A stretch of DNA of 64,000 nt from Arthrobacter sp. KBS0703 (lineage in GTDB: Bacteria > Actinomycetota > Actinomycetes > Actinomycetales > Micrococcaceae), in the NCBI RefSeq assembly GCF_002008315.2, contig NZ_MVDG02000002.1:1-64000 (forward strand). The letters are read 5' to 3'. Position numbers and translations under genes: made by a program. The notes beneath the pieces were generated by a model. The model had not been told where the DNA came from and made no database searches. It saw only the letters and a program-made list of their open reading frames with translations. Of this stretch, positions 34,327 through 43,106 are shown piece by piece. Position 1 is the first letter of the stretch; each line of letters opens with the position of its first letter.

Positions 34327-35589
34327 GTGGGTAACGGATTCGGGGAGAAGCTCCGAGCAGAGCGGCTCGAGCGCGGCCTCACCCAAGCGGAGCTTGGCAA
34401 GGACCTCTATTCCCCCAGCTACATTTCCTTGCTGGAGACCGGCCGCAGGGAACCCACGGCTGACGTCATCGAAGAGCTCGCCCGCAGGCTTGAGCTCGCG
34501 CCGAAAGCGCTTGAAGCCTGGAGCCAGCCCATCTCAGTCAGCGACGCCGAATACGTCCTGGCGGGGCTGTATGCCCGGCAGGCCTGGGACCTGCGCGACT
34601 ACGCCCTCGCCGCCGAACATGCCGCCTCGGCCGCGCGCATCGCCCTCGAAGGCAAGAACACCAGCGCCTGGTGGAACATGACCTACATGCAGGCCGAGTG
34701 CCTCATGAAGCAGGGCCAGCTGAAGGAATGCCAGAGGGTCATGGAACACCTGCTGGAGCACCCCATGGCCACGGAATCCGCCGGGCTGGGCGTCCGTGCC
34801 CGCCAGATGCTCGCGGCGCTGTGCCACGGGCAGGGCCAGCTGAGCGCCGCCGTCGAGCATGCCCAGAAGGCCGTGGAACAGTGCGCGCAGCTGCCCAAGG
34901 GCTCCACGCTGATCATCGGCGCGCTCCGTGCGCTGATCGGCGCCCTGGCGGAAAGCGGTCGCCTGGACGAGGCCTGGAAGTACTGCCAGGACATGAACGA
35001 GCAGATGGACGAGCACTCCATGTCCCAGCTGGCCGGGGAGGTGGCCTGGGTGATCGGGAACGTCGCGTTCATGCGGCACGACTACCCGGAGGGCATCAAG
35101 CACCACGAGCGTGCGGCCAAGCTGCTCTCCCCCGCGAACGACATCGATCTTTGGGCCCGCTTCAACAAGGCGTCGGCCGCCGTCCGGCTCTCCTCCGGGA
35201 TCGTGGAGCCGGAAACCCTGTCCGCGATCGAACGCGCCGAACTTGCGCTGTCCATTGTGGGCGGCAACAAGACGGACCAGCTCGAGGTGGCCTTCATCCG
35301 CGCCCGCTGGCTCTACCTGACCGGCGACATCGTGGCGGCCGTGCAGAAACTGCGGGAGATCCACGCCGAGCGCGCCGCACTGGCCAAGCACACGGCCGGC
35401 GAGGTGTCGCTGCTCCTGGGCAAATCACTCAAGGCAGCGGGCGAATCCGAGGAGGCGCTGGTCCTCCTCGAAGAAGCGCAGAAGGAGTTCAGCGCCGCCG
35501 GCGCCCAGGACCGCGTGCAGCAGGCCCTCGACGCCATGCTGGAGATCCGGCTCGCGCAGCGCCGGGCCGCCGCGGCCGAAGCCAGCTGA
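34327..35589 (+). CDS. XRE-type HTH regulator with TPR domain, RRNPP-like receptor candidate
   Basis: The protein has 420 residues. I chose the GTG at 34327 because AAGGAGG lies 6 nt upstream, and the longer open frame upstream crosses the peptide gene and promoter. Residues 1-60 are an XRE HTH (FGEKLRAERLERGLTQAELG, then SPSYISLLETGRREP). Residues from about 75 to 410 are a helical array rich in TPR-like patterns (AEHAASAARIALEGK, SAAVEHAQKAVEQC, GIKHHERAAKLL, EALVLLEEAQKEF). In RRNPP proteins (Rap, PlcR, NprR, Rgg) such domains bind re-imported peptides. The divergent peptide gene supports a receptor role. No ligand-contact residues can be assigned. It ends at a strong bidirectional terminator. 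Confidence 0.88.
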   Translation: MGNGFGEKLRAERLERGLTQAELGKDLYSPSYISLLETGRREPTADVIEELARRLELAPKALEAWSQPISVSDAEYVLAGLYARQAWDLRDYALAAEHAASAARIALEGKNTSAWWNMTYMQAECLMKQGQLKECQRVMEHLLEHPMATESAGLGVRARQMLAALCHGQGQLSAAVEHAQKAVEQCAQLPKGSTLIIGALRALIGALAESGRLDEAWKYCQDMNEQMDEHSMSQLAGEVAWVIGNVAFMRHDYPEGIKHHERAAKLLSPANDIDLWARFNKASAAVRLSSGIVEPETLSAIERAELALSIVGGNKTDQLEVAFIRARWLYLTGDIVAAVQKLREIHAERAALAKHTAGEVSLLLGKSLKAAGESEEALVLLEEAQKEFSAAGAQDRVQQALDAMLEIRLAQRRAAAAEAS

Positions 35590-35595
35590 GACAAC

Positions 35596-35638
35596 CGAAA
35601 AGGCGCCGCCGCGAACGGATCCCGGGGGCGCCTTTTCG
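35596..35638. terminator. Bidirectional terminator between the HTH-TPR gene and purC
   Basis: CGAAAAGGCGCC (35596-35607) pairs with GGCGCCTTTTCG (35627-35638) around a 19-nt loop. The A/T ends let it work in both directions for the two converging genes. Confidence 0.9.
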
Positions 35639-35676
35639 TTGGCCTGCTGGAGGCGGCCGCTACATAAGAGCTGCCG

Positions 35677-36636
35677 CTACTGGAACGTCCGGCCGGTCAG
35701 CTTCTCGAACGCTTCGACGTAGCGGGCCCGCGTGCGCTCCACGACGTCCGCGGGTAGAGCCGGCGGAGGCGTGTCCGAGGCCTTGTCCCAGCCGGACTCG
35801 GCCGAGGTCAGCCAGTCACGGACATACTGCTTGTCGTAGGAGGGCTGGGCCTTGCCGGGCTCGTACGTGGCGGCGTCCCAGAACCGCGAGGAGTCGGGCG
35901 TCAGGACCTCGTCGCCCAGCGTGATGGCGCCGGTCACCACGTCGTAGCCGAATTCCACCTTGGTGTCCGCCAGGATGATGCCGCGGTCGCGGGCGGTCCG
36001 CTCGGCCTTGGTGTAGATCTTCAGGGTCAGCTCGCTCAGGCGCGCGGCGATGTCGTCGCCCACCATGGACACGACGGCATCGTAGGTGATGTTTTCGTCG
36101 TGCTCGCCCACCTCGGCCTTCGCGGACGGCGTGAAGATGGCCTTCTCCAGGCGGGAACCGTCCACCAGCCCTGGCGGCAGCGGGATGTTGCACACCGTGC
36201 CGGACTGCCGGTACTCCACGAGGCCGGAGCCGGTGAGGTAGCCGCGGGCAATGCATTCGACCGGGAACATCTCCAGCTTCTTGCAGATCATGGCCCGGCC
36301 TTCCACGGCGGCGGGAACCCCGTCTGCCACCGAGGAGGCCAGCACATGGTGCTCGACCTCCAGTTGGTCGAACCACCAGAGGCTCAGCTGGGTGAGGATG
36401 CGGCCCTTGTCCGGAATTTCGCTGCTAAGCACGTGGTCGTAGGCGCTGATGCGGTCACTGGCCACCACCAGCACGCAGTCCTGCCCGAACTGCTGGGTGA
36501 TGGACTCGTCCACCGGGACGTACAGATCGCGGACCTTGCCCGAATAGACGTGGTTCCAGCCCGGAAGCTCCGGGGGCGCGGTGTCCAGGCCGCGCCTGGA
36601 CTCGCTGCCGTTGCCCTCAAGTTCAGCCACTGTCAT
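35677..36636 (-). CDS. purC: SAICAR synthetase
   Basis: This purine-synthesis enzyme joins CAIR and aspartate using ATP. The protein has 319 residues, of the longer form found in actinobacteria. Motifs include YSGKVRDLY (ATP loop), VASDRISAYDHVL, CIARGYLTGSG and LADTKVEFGYD. The ATG at 36636 overlaps the stop of purD by ATGA. The two form a purD-purC operon on the minus strand, divergent from the sulfite-oxidase-family gene at 38090. Confidence 0.95.
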   Translation of the reverse strand: MTVAELEGNGSESRRGLDTAPPELPGWNHVYSGKVRDLYVPVDESITQQFGQDCVLVVASDRISAYDHVLSSEIPDKGRILTQLSLWWFDQLEVEHHVLASSVADGVPAAVEGRAMICKKLEMFPVECIARGYLTGSGLVEYRQSGTVCNIPLPPGLVDGSRLEKAIFTPSAKAEVGEHDENITYDAVVSMVGDDIAARLSELTLKIYTKAERTARDRGIILADTKVEFGYDVVTGAITLGDEVLTPDSSRFWDAATYEPGKAQPSYDKQYVRDWLTSAESGWDKASDTPPPALPADVVERTRARYVEAFEKLTGRTFQ

Positions 36637-37964
36637 GCCTTTTCTTTAGGAGTGGAGCCGGCCTTGGCAGCCGACGGGGCCGCGGCAGCAGACGCCACCT
36701 TGATTTCGCCGCGGGCGGCCTTGCCGCCGATGTCCGAACGGAACTGGGCGCCTTCCAGCTGAACCAGCTCCACGCCGTCGTACGCCCTTTCCCTGGCTTC
36801 GACGAGGTCGGAGCCCAGCGCCACCACCGCGAGCACGCGTCCGCCGGCGGAAACCACCTTGCCTTCGTCGTCGAGTTTGGTCCCGGCGTGGATCACGTGG
36901 ACGCCGTCCAGCTCGTCCACCTTCTTGAGGCCGCGGATGCGGTCGCCGGTCCGAGGGGTGTCGGGGTAGTTTTCGGACGCCACGACGACGGCGACTGCGG
37001 TGTCCTTGGACCAGCGCAGCTCTTCTGCCTTGTCCAGTTCGCCCTTGGCAGCTGCCAGGAGCAGGGCACCGAGCGGCGTCTTGAGCCGGGCCAGCACGGC
37101 CTGGGTTTCGGGATCGCCGAAACGGACGTTGAATTCGATGACGCGGGTGCCGCGGGACGTCAGCGCGAGGCCGACGAACAGGACGCCCACAAAGGGGGTG
37201 CCGCGGCGGCCCATCTCGTTCACGGTGGGCTGGGCCACGCGGTCGATGACTTCCTGGACGAGGCCTTCCGGAGCCCACTCCAGCGGCGTGTAGGCGCCCA
37301 TGCCGCCGGTGTTGGGGCCTTCGTCGTTGTCGTAGATGCGCTTGAAGTCCTGTGCCGGGGACAGGGCAACGGTGTTGCGGCCGTCGCACAGGACGAACAC
37401 GGAAACCTCGGGGCCGTCCAGGAATTCCTCGATCACCACGGTGCCGCCGGCGTCGAAACAGCTCTGCGCGTGGGCGAGGGCTTCGTCGCGGTTGTTGGTG
37501 ACCACCACGCCCTTGCCCGCGGCCAGGCCGTCATCCTTGACGACGTAGGGTGCGCCGAAGGTGTCCAGGGCCGCTGCGGCTTCCTCGGCGTTGCCCGCCA
37601 CGAGCGCCATGGCGGTGGGCACGCCGGCTTCGGCCATGACCTGCTTGGCAAAGGCCTTGGAGGCCTCGAGCTGGGCTGCTGCCTTGCTGGGCCCGAACAC
37701 GGGAATGCCCGCGGCACGGACGGCATCGGATACGCCGGCGGCGAGGGGCGCTTCCGGCCCGACGACCACCAGGTCGACGTCCAGCCGGGTGGCCAGCGCC
37801 GCCACGGCCTCCGGATCGTTCCCGTCAATGGCGTGCGTTGGGACAAGCTTGCTGATGCCGGCGTTGCCCGGAGCCGCATGGACTTCGGAAACGTTGGGAT
37901 CTGCAAGCAGGGAGCGGACAATGGCGTGTTCGCGGCCGCCGGGGCCAATGACGAGTACCTTCAC
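36633..37964 (-). CDS. purD: Phosphoribosylamine-glycine ligase (GARS)
   Basis: This enzyme makes glycinamide ribonucleotide from phosphoribosylamine, glycine and ATP. The protein has 443 residues from the GTG at 37964, which gives the standard start VKVLVIGPGGREHA. The frame remains open to 38084 but has no family homology there. ATP-grasp motifs include VVKDDGLAAGKGVVV, EGPNTGGMGAYTP and VIEFNVRFGDPETQ. The C-terminus is extended by an Ala-rich, Lys-containing tail of about 20 residues beyond the usual end. It is coupled to purC by a 4-bp overlap. Confidence 0.95.
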   Translation of the reverse strand: MKVLVIGPGGREHAIVRSLLADPNVSEVHAAPGNAGISKLVPTHAIDGNDPEAVAALATRLDVDLVVVGPEAPLAAGVSDAVRAAGIPVFGPSKAAAQLEASKAFAKQVMAEAGVPTAMALVAGNAEEAAAALDTFGAPYVVKDDGLAAGKGVVVTNNRDEALAHAQSCFDAGGTVVIEEFLDGPEVSVFVLCDGRNTVALSPAQDFKRIYDNDEGPNTGGMGAYTPLEWAPEGLVQEVIDRVAQPTVNEMGRRGTPFVGVLFVGLALTSRGTRVIEFNVRFGDPETQAVLARLKTPLGALLLAAAKGELDKAEELRWSKDTAVAVVVASENYPDTPRTGDRIRGLKKVDELDGVHVIHAGTKLDDEGKVVSAGGRVLAVVALGSDLVEARERAYDGVELVQLEGAQFRSDIGGKAARGEIKVASAAAAPSAAKAGSTPKEKA

Positions 37965-38089
37965 AGTCTCCAAGCGTACTTCGTGGAGAGGGCTGGCTCC
38001 TAAGCTGTGTCGGGCCCGGCCGGCGGCCCCCGTCCGTGCTTCCCGCCGCCTGGAACCATCCCCCGGACCCGCCGCTACGAACAACGGGC

Positions 38090-39682
38090 ATGAAGAAGCT
38101 CACGAAGTGGCTCAAGGGCCCCGCCCCATTGGCGGCGCTGGCCGGCGTAGCGGCTGCCGCCGTCGTACTTTCCGTCGCGGAACTGATCGGCGCGTTTTTT
38201 ACGGCGCGGGCCACCCCCGTCATCGCGCTGGGCTCCACGTTCATCGACTTCACGCCGCCGTGGATGAAGGACTTCGCGATCGCCACGTTCGGCACGAATG
38301 ACAAGGCCGCTCTGTTCGTGGGCATGGGCCTGACCATTTTCCTGCTGGCGTGCGTGCTGGGCGTGGTGGCCTACCGCAAGTGGTCGCTGGGTGTGGCCGG
38401 AGTGCTGCTGCTGTCTCTTATACACATCTAGATGTGTATAAGAGACAGCGTGGTGACCCGGGCCAGCGTCAAGCCGGTGGATGCCGTGCCGACGCTCCTC
38501 GGAACGGTGGCCGGACTCATCATGCTGCGGCTCCTGGTCTCCCGGCTGTGGCGGATGAGGCCCTTTCCCGAGGCCCCGGCCGACGTCGCGGCGAAGCTTC
38601 CGGACCGGCCCGCAACCACCCGGCGGGCATTCTTCACGGCAACCGGCCTGACCGCCGTGGCCGCCGGGATGGCCGCGACCGGCGGCCGTTTGCTGAGCGC
38701 TGCGCGCAGCAACGTGGCGCAGGCCCGCGGGTCGCTCCGGCTGCCGTCGCCGGGCAAGGCCGCGGCCGCGGTGCCCGCCGGGGTGCAGTCCGCGGTGCCC
38801 GGCGTCACGCCCTGGCTCACGCCGAACGGCGACTTCTACCGGATCGATACGGCGCTGAGCGTTCCCGAAATCAACGCAGACGAGTGGGAACTGCGCGTGC
38901 ACGGCCTCGTGGAACAGGAGGTCCGGCTCACGTTCCAGGACCTGCTCGACGCCGACCTGATCGAGTCCCATGTGACCCTCACCTGCGTCTCCAACCCCGT
39001 GGGCGGCAACCTCGCCGGCAACGCCAAATGGCTGGGGCTGCCCATCCGCGAAGTCCTCAAGCGTGCCCGGCCCAAGGACGGCGCGGACATGGTGCTCTCC
39101 ACGTCGATCGACGGGTTCAGCGCGTCGACTCCGCTGGAGGTCCTGCAGGATGGCCGCGACGCCATGCTCGCCATCGGCATGAACGGCGAGCCGCTGCCGC
39201 TGGAGCACGGCTACCCCGTCCGCATGGTGGTGCCAGGGCTGTACGGCTTCGTCTCCGCGACCAAGTGGGTGGTGGACCTGGAGGTGACGCGCTTTGCGGA
39301 CAGCAAGGCGTACTGGACGCAGCGCGGCTGGTCCGAGCGGGGCCCCATCAAGACCATGGCCCGGGTGGAAGTACCCAAGTCCTTCGCCGTGGTGCCCGCC
39401 GGGCGGGTGGCGATCGGCGGCACGGCGTGGGCCCAGACCCGGGGCATCACCAAGGTGGAAGTCCAGATCGACGGCGCCGGGTGGGCACCGGCCGTCCTGT
39501 CTGACGAGGCCTCCGTGGTGACGTGGCGGCAATGGTCCTTCGACTGGGACGCCAAGCCCGGCTCGCACTACATCAGGGTGCGTGCCACGGACGGCACGGG
39601 CGAGGTCCAGACGGAGAAAAGGGCGGATCCGGTGCCCGATGGCGCTTCCGGCTGGCAGTCCGTCATGGTCACCGTGGAGTAG
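38090..39682 (+). CDS. Sulfite-oxidase-family molybdopterin oxidoreductase with membrane domain, split by adapter
   Basis: The N-terminal part (ATG at 38090) has several membrane spans from LAALAGVAAAAVVLSVAEL on. A Tat-like TRRAFFTATGL stretch lies near the middle, followed by the SUOX molybdopterin domain (VTLTCVSNPVGGNLAGNAKW, with the Mo-ligand cysteine) and a dimerisation domain (GGTAWAQTRGITKVEVQIDG). The likely topology is membrane-anchored with the catalytic domain outside. The physiological substrate is unknown; sulfite or a related oxyanion is only the family default. The adapter at 38411-38448 interrupts the membrane region. The flanking halves read as one protein with an unknown but small loss, so the true length is about 525 residues. 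Confidence 0.87.
38411..38448. other. Mate-pair junction adapter inside the SUOX-family gene
   Basis: The 38-bp double mosaic end lies between the codons for GVLLL and VVTRASV in the membrane domain. Confidence 0.96.
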
Positions 39683-39741
39683 GGGCGGACCGGCCCCTGA
39701 CGGGTCCCGGGAATGCGAATCCGGCACCATAGACTTGGGCT

Positions 39742-40758
39742 ATGCCACTAAATTCGCATGCCACGTTCTCTGTGGAGTCCGCCGTCGAACTCGCGGTTGT
39801 GGAACGGAGCGGATTCGTCGAATCCCGGCACATCGGAGCAGCAGTGGTCCTGGCCGCGGACGGCATGGTGGTCACCCAGCTCGGCGACATCACCACCCCC
39901 ATCCTTGCCCGCTCCACGCTGAAGCCGCTGCAGGCCCTGGCCTCAATGCAGTCCGGCGTTCCGCTCCGGGGTGCCCAGGTGGCCCTCGCCTGCGCCTCCC
40001 ACACCGGCTCGCTGGACCACATGGACGTGGTGGAGGGCATGCTGAAAGCCGCCGGCGTTAAGGAGGAGCAGCTTCAGTGCCCGGCCGCCTGGCCGCAGGA
40101 CGAGACAGCGCGAACGTGGCTCACCCGCTCCGAGAAGGGCAAGTCCAGGCTGGCCTACAACTGCTCCGGCAAGCACGCCGCGTTCCTGTGGGCCTGCACC
40201 GAAAACGGCTGGGACACGCACAGCTACCTGGAGCCTAACCACCCCCTGCAGCAGCGCATCCGCACCGTGATCGAGGAGTATTCGGGCGAGAACATCGCGC
40301 ACCTGGGCATCGACGGCTGCGGCGCCCCCGTGGCCGCGATTTCGCTGACCGGCCTGGCCCGCGCCTACTCCAAGCTGGCGAAGGCGCCCGGCGACAAGAA
40401 TTCCAACGCCCGGGCAGCCACGATCGCCACGTCGATGCTGGACTACCCGTGGGCCGTGCAGGGCAGGGGTGAGGCCAACACCATCGTGATGGAGGAGCTG
40501 GACGTCATTGCCAAGATCGGCGCGGAGGGCATCCTGGTCATGGCCACGACGCAGGGCGTATCAGTGGCGGTGAAGGTGCTGGACGGAAACCTGCGTGCCA
40601 CGTCGCTGATCGGCCTGACGCTGCTGGCCGCCGCCGGCGCCGTGGATATTCCAGGCGTGTCCAGTGTGCTGGAAAAGGTGGTGGAGCCCGTCCTCGGCGG
40701 CGGCCGGCCGGTGGGCAGGATCCGCCTGGGGCACGCCGTTTCGGCCCTGCTGGACTAG
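39742..40758 (+). CDS. Type II-like L-asparaginase (Rhizobium AnsA/PF06089 type)
   Basis: This is a 338-residue protein of the asparaginase group first described in Rhizobium etli, unrelated to E. coli AnsA/AnsB. The motif order is STLKPLQALA, CASHTGSLDHMD, YNCSGKHAAFLWAC and HLGIDGCGAPV. The Ser-Gly-Lys-His block is the proposed active site. There is no signal peptide, so it should be cytoplasmic. It stands alone between the SUOX-family gene and the SCP-like gene. Confidence in the family is good, but activity on Asn rather than another amide is inferred. Confidence 0.9.
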   Translation: MPLNSHATFSVESAVELAVVERSGFVESRHIGAAVVLAADGMVVTQLGDITTPILARSTLKPLQALASMQSGVPLRGAQVALACASHTGSLDHMDVVEGMLKAAGVKEEQLQCPAAWPQDETARTWLTRSEKGKSRLAYNCSGKHAAFLWACTENGWDTHSYLEPNHPLQQRIRTVIEEYSGENIAHLGIDGCGAPVAAISLTGLARAYSKLAKAPGDKNSNARAATIATSMLDYPWAVQGRGEANTIVMEELDVIAKIGAEGILVMATTQGVSVAVKVLDGNLRATSLIGLTLLAAAGAVDIPGVSSVLEKVVEPVLGGGRPVGRIRLGHAVSALLD

Positions 40759-40842
40759 GCCCCTAACCTGGCCGCCCTACGCGGGCCAGGCGCCGGGCCG
40801 GAGGGCGAAACAGCCGGGTTCCGGAGCCTGTGGCGTAGGGTA

Positions 40843-41304
40843 ATGACGGAAGAAAATCGATGTGGAGGTGCCAGGACGTTGGCTGTTTCCCGACGCCGGA
40901 TTGACCCCGAAGAGGGCCGAGCGGCCGTGGCCCAATGGTCGGCCGCCGGCACGCCGCCGGCTGCAGGTTCCGCCGCACCTTCCGCTGCGGGTACCGGCGC
41001 AGGTACCGCCGCACCGGAGGTCCCCCGGTCCGTGATTGCGACGGCGGTGCGCTACTCGCTCGAGGAAGTCACCGCCCGGGCACCCGGCAACTCCGTCGAG
41101 GTCCGGGTCCCGCCGTTCGGCGTCACCCAGTGCGTCGAAGGCCCGCGCCATACCCGAGGCACGCCGCCGAACGTCATCGAGTGCGACGCCGCCACCTGGC
41201 TTGCGATGGTGACCGGCACGTTGAGTTGGGCGGACGCCGTCGGGGGCGGACGGGTGGCTGCCTCCGGACTCCGCGCCGACCTGTCGGCGCTGCTGCCCCT
41301 GTAG
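40843..41304 (+). CDS. Sterol-carrier-family small protein
   Basis: The frame from the ATG at 40843 gives 153 residues. A start at TTG 40879, with GGAGG upstream (40864-40868), would give about 141 residues beginning LAVSRRRIDPEEG and is perhaps better. An Ala/Gly-rich linker (about residues 32-60) precedes a domain reading VIATAVRYSLEEVTARAPG, then VEVRVPPFGVTQ and the C-terminal GGGRVAASG-RADLSALLPL. This matches the bacterial SCP-like family found in Micrococcales. The ligand and role are unknown. It is followed by a strong terminator. Confidence 0.75.
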   Translation: MTEENRCGGARTLAVSRRRIDPEEGRAAVAQWSAAGTPPAAGSAAPSAAGTGAGTAAPEVPRSVIATAVRYSLEEVTARAPGNSVEVRVPPFGVTQCVEGPRHTRGTPPNVIECDAATWLAMVTGTLSWADAVGGGRVAASGLRADLSALLPL

Positions 41305-41331
41305 CCACGGCCTGTCGTCGCCTTAACGCGT

Positions 41332-41366
41332 GACACTCCGCCCCGGGATAGTCGGGGCGGAGTGTC
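41332..41366. terminator. Bidirectional hairpin between SCP-like gene and dctA
   Basis: GACACTCCGCCCC (41332-41344) pairs with GGGGCGGAGTGTC (41354-41366) around a 9-nt loop. It sits between converging genes. Confidence 0.85.
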
Positions 41367-41407
41367 GCGGGCTACGAGCTGGAGGCTGTGGCCGCAGCGC
41401 CGTGCAG

Positions 41408-42886
41408 CTATTCGTGGTTGATGGCCGCCGACGGCTTGCTCATCTGGAACTCGGGGATCTGGTCGGCGGTCGGGCCGCCACGGAACTTGGGTGACGGCTG
41501 GCCGCCGCCGCTGATCCGTTCAAGTTCCTGGTCCTCGAAGTCGTCCTCGACGCCGAGCATGATCGCCGAATCGTGGTTGGTGATCTCGCCCTTGAAGGCC
41601 CGGACCATGACGTCACGGTCAAACTGTCCTTCCCACTTGGAGACCACGAAGGTGGCCACGCAGTTGCCCAGCAGGTTGACCACCACGCGCATCGAGTCCA
41701 TCAGGCGGTCGGCCCCCAGGAGGAGGGCGACGCCGGCAACCGGGAAGATCCCGAGGGCTGCCGCGGTGGCGGAGAGGGCCAGGAAGGAGGATCCGGGGAC
41801 GCCGGCCATGCCTTTGGACGTCAGCAGGAGGACACCCAGTGCCGCGAGCTGCTGCCCCAGGTCAAGGTGGTGGCCGAATGCCTGGGCCAGGAACAGCAGG
41901 GAAATCGAAAGGTAGATCGCGGCGCCGTCGAGGTTGAACGAGTAGCCAGTGGGAACCACCAGGCCGGTGGTGGCCCGGGAGCAGCCCGCGTTGGTCAGCT
42001 TGGTCATGATGCGCGGCATGACGGCCTCGGTGGACGCCGTGCCGAGGGCCAGGAGAAACTCCTCCCTCGTGTACTTGAGGAACTGCCACAGCGGGACGCG
42101 GGCGAAGCCCCACGCCACGAGGAACAGGAGCCCGATGAAGACCAGGGCTGCGCCGTAGCAGGCGGCGATGAGCTGGGCGTAGGTTCCGAGGGTGTCCAGC
42201 CCGTATTGGCCGATGATGAACGCCATCGCGCCAAACGCGCCGATCGGGGCCACCTTCATGATCCAGGACATGATCTTGAAGATCAGTTCCAGGACGGTCT
42301 CCATGAGGCTGACAACCGGCATGCAGCGCTCGCGGCCGATGACGACGATGGCCGCCCCGAAAAAGACCGAGAAGAAGAGGACCTGCAGCAGGCTGTTGCT
42401 GGCGAAGGCTCCGATGACGCTGGTGGGAATGATGTCCAGGATGAAGGATGCGGCATCCTTGGGCACGGCGTGGCCGGTCTTGGCGTCGACCGCCTCCTGC
42501 GACAGGGTGCTCGGGTCGATGTTCAGGCCGGCTCCCGGCTGGACGATGTTGCCCACAACCAGGCCAAAGACCAGGGCGAAAAGCGTGGCCGCTGTGAAGT
42601 ACAGAAGTGCTTTGACTCCTACCCTTCCGACCGCCTTGACGTCGCCTACGGCTGAGATTCCGGTGACGATCACCAGGAAGATCAGCGGCGCGATGATCAT
42701 TTTGATGAGCTGGATGAAGCCGTCACCTAGCGGCCTCAGTTGAGCGCCTAGGTCCGGCCAGAAATGCCCTATGAGAACACCTGCCACGACGGCGATCAGA
42801 ATTTGGAAGAAGAGCGACCTGTACAGGGGCTTCTTCTTCGACGGCGCCGAACTCGCCTTCAGCGCCGCGGAATCTGGGATCTTCAT
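41408..42886 (-). CDS. dctA: C4-dicarboxylate:cation symporter (DAACS family)
   Basis: This is a 492-residue membrane transporter that brings in succinate, fumarate and malate with cations. The ATG at 42886 (MKIPDSAALK) is preferred to 42979 because the family begins there. Signatures are the first helix LFFQILIAVVAGVLIGHFWP, the hairpin GTASTEAVMPRIM (the serine-rich HP1 loop) and VPTGYSFNLDGAAIY (TM7 NLDG motif). The C-terminal 60 residues are acidic and Pro/Gly-rich, longer than in E. coli DctA. A TTCCGCAA inverted repeat lies upstream. Confidence 0.92.
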   Translation of the reverse strand: MKIPDSAALKASSAPSKKKPLYRSLFFQILIAVVAGVLIGHFWPDLGAQLRPLGDGFIQLIKMIIAPLIFLVIVTGISAVGDVKAVGRVGVKALLYFTAATLFALVFGLVVGNIVQPGAGLNIDPSTLSQEAVDAKTGHAVPKDAASFILDIIPTSVIGAFASNSLLQVLFFSVFFGAAIVVIGRERCMPVVSLMETVLELIFKIMSWIMKVAPIGAFGAMAFIIGQYGLDTLGTYAQLIAACYGAALVFIGLLFLVAWGFARVPLWQFLKYTREEFLLALGTASTEAVMPRIMTKLTNAGCSRATTGLVVPTGYSFNLDGAAIYLSISLLFLAQAFGHHLDLGQQLAALGVLLLTSKGMAGVPGSSFLALSATAAALGIFPVAGVALLLGADRLMDSMRVVVNLLGNCVATFVVSKWEGQFDRDVMVRAFKGEITNHDSAIMLGVEDDFEDQELERISGGGQPSPKFRGGPTADQIPEFQMSKPSAAINHE

Positions 42887-42960
42887 TGATCTGTACCTAT
42901 TCAATCGGGGACAGCCCCGGAAATCGGGGTCTAATTCCAAAGTAACCCCGCTCACATTAT

Positions 42961-42996
42961 TCCGCAAGGGGATAAACACTTTCCATATTGCGGAAT
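42961..42996. promoter_or_regulatory. Inverted repeat upstream of dctA
   Basis: TTCCGCAA (42961-42968) and TTGCGGAA (42989-42996) are perfect complements 20 bp apart, 75 bp upstream of the dctA start in an AT-rich stretch. The second arm leads into ATTTC-N7-GATTT, a pattern similar to sites in the purine gene region. Confidence 0.45.
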
Positions 42997-43106
42997 TTCA
43001 TCATCGGATTTTGGCATGCAGAAATCCGTTGCGCCCTCGGACCTCCGCGCACGGGAGCCCGTGTGCGGAGGTCCGAAGACGTAGCGGAAAACGGTGGGAA
43101 GTCCTG

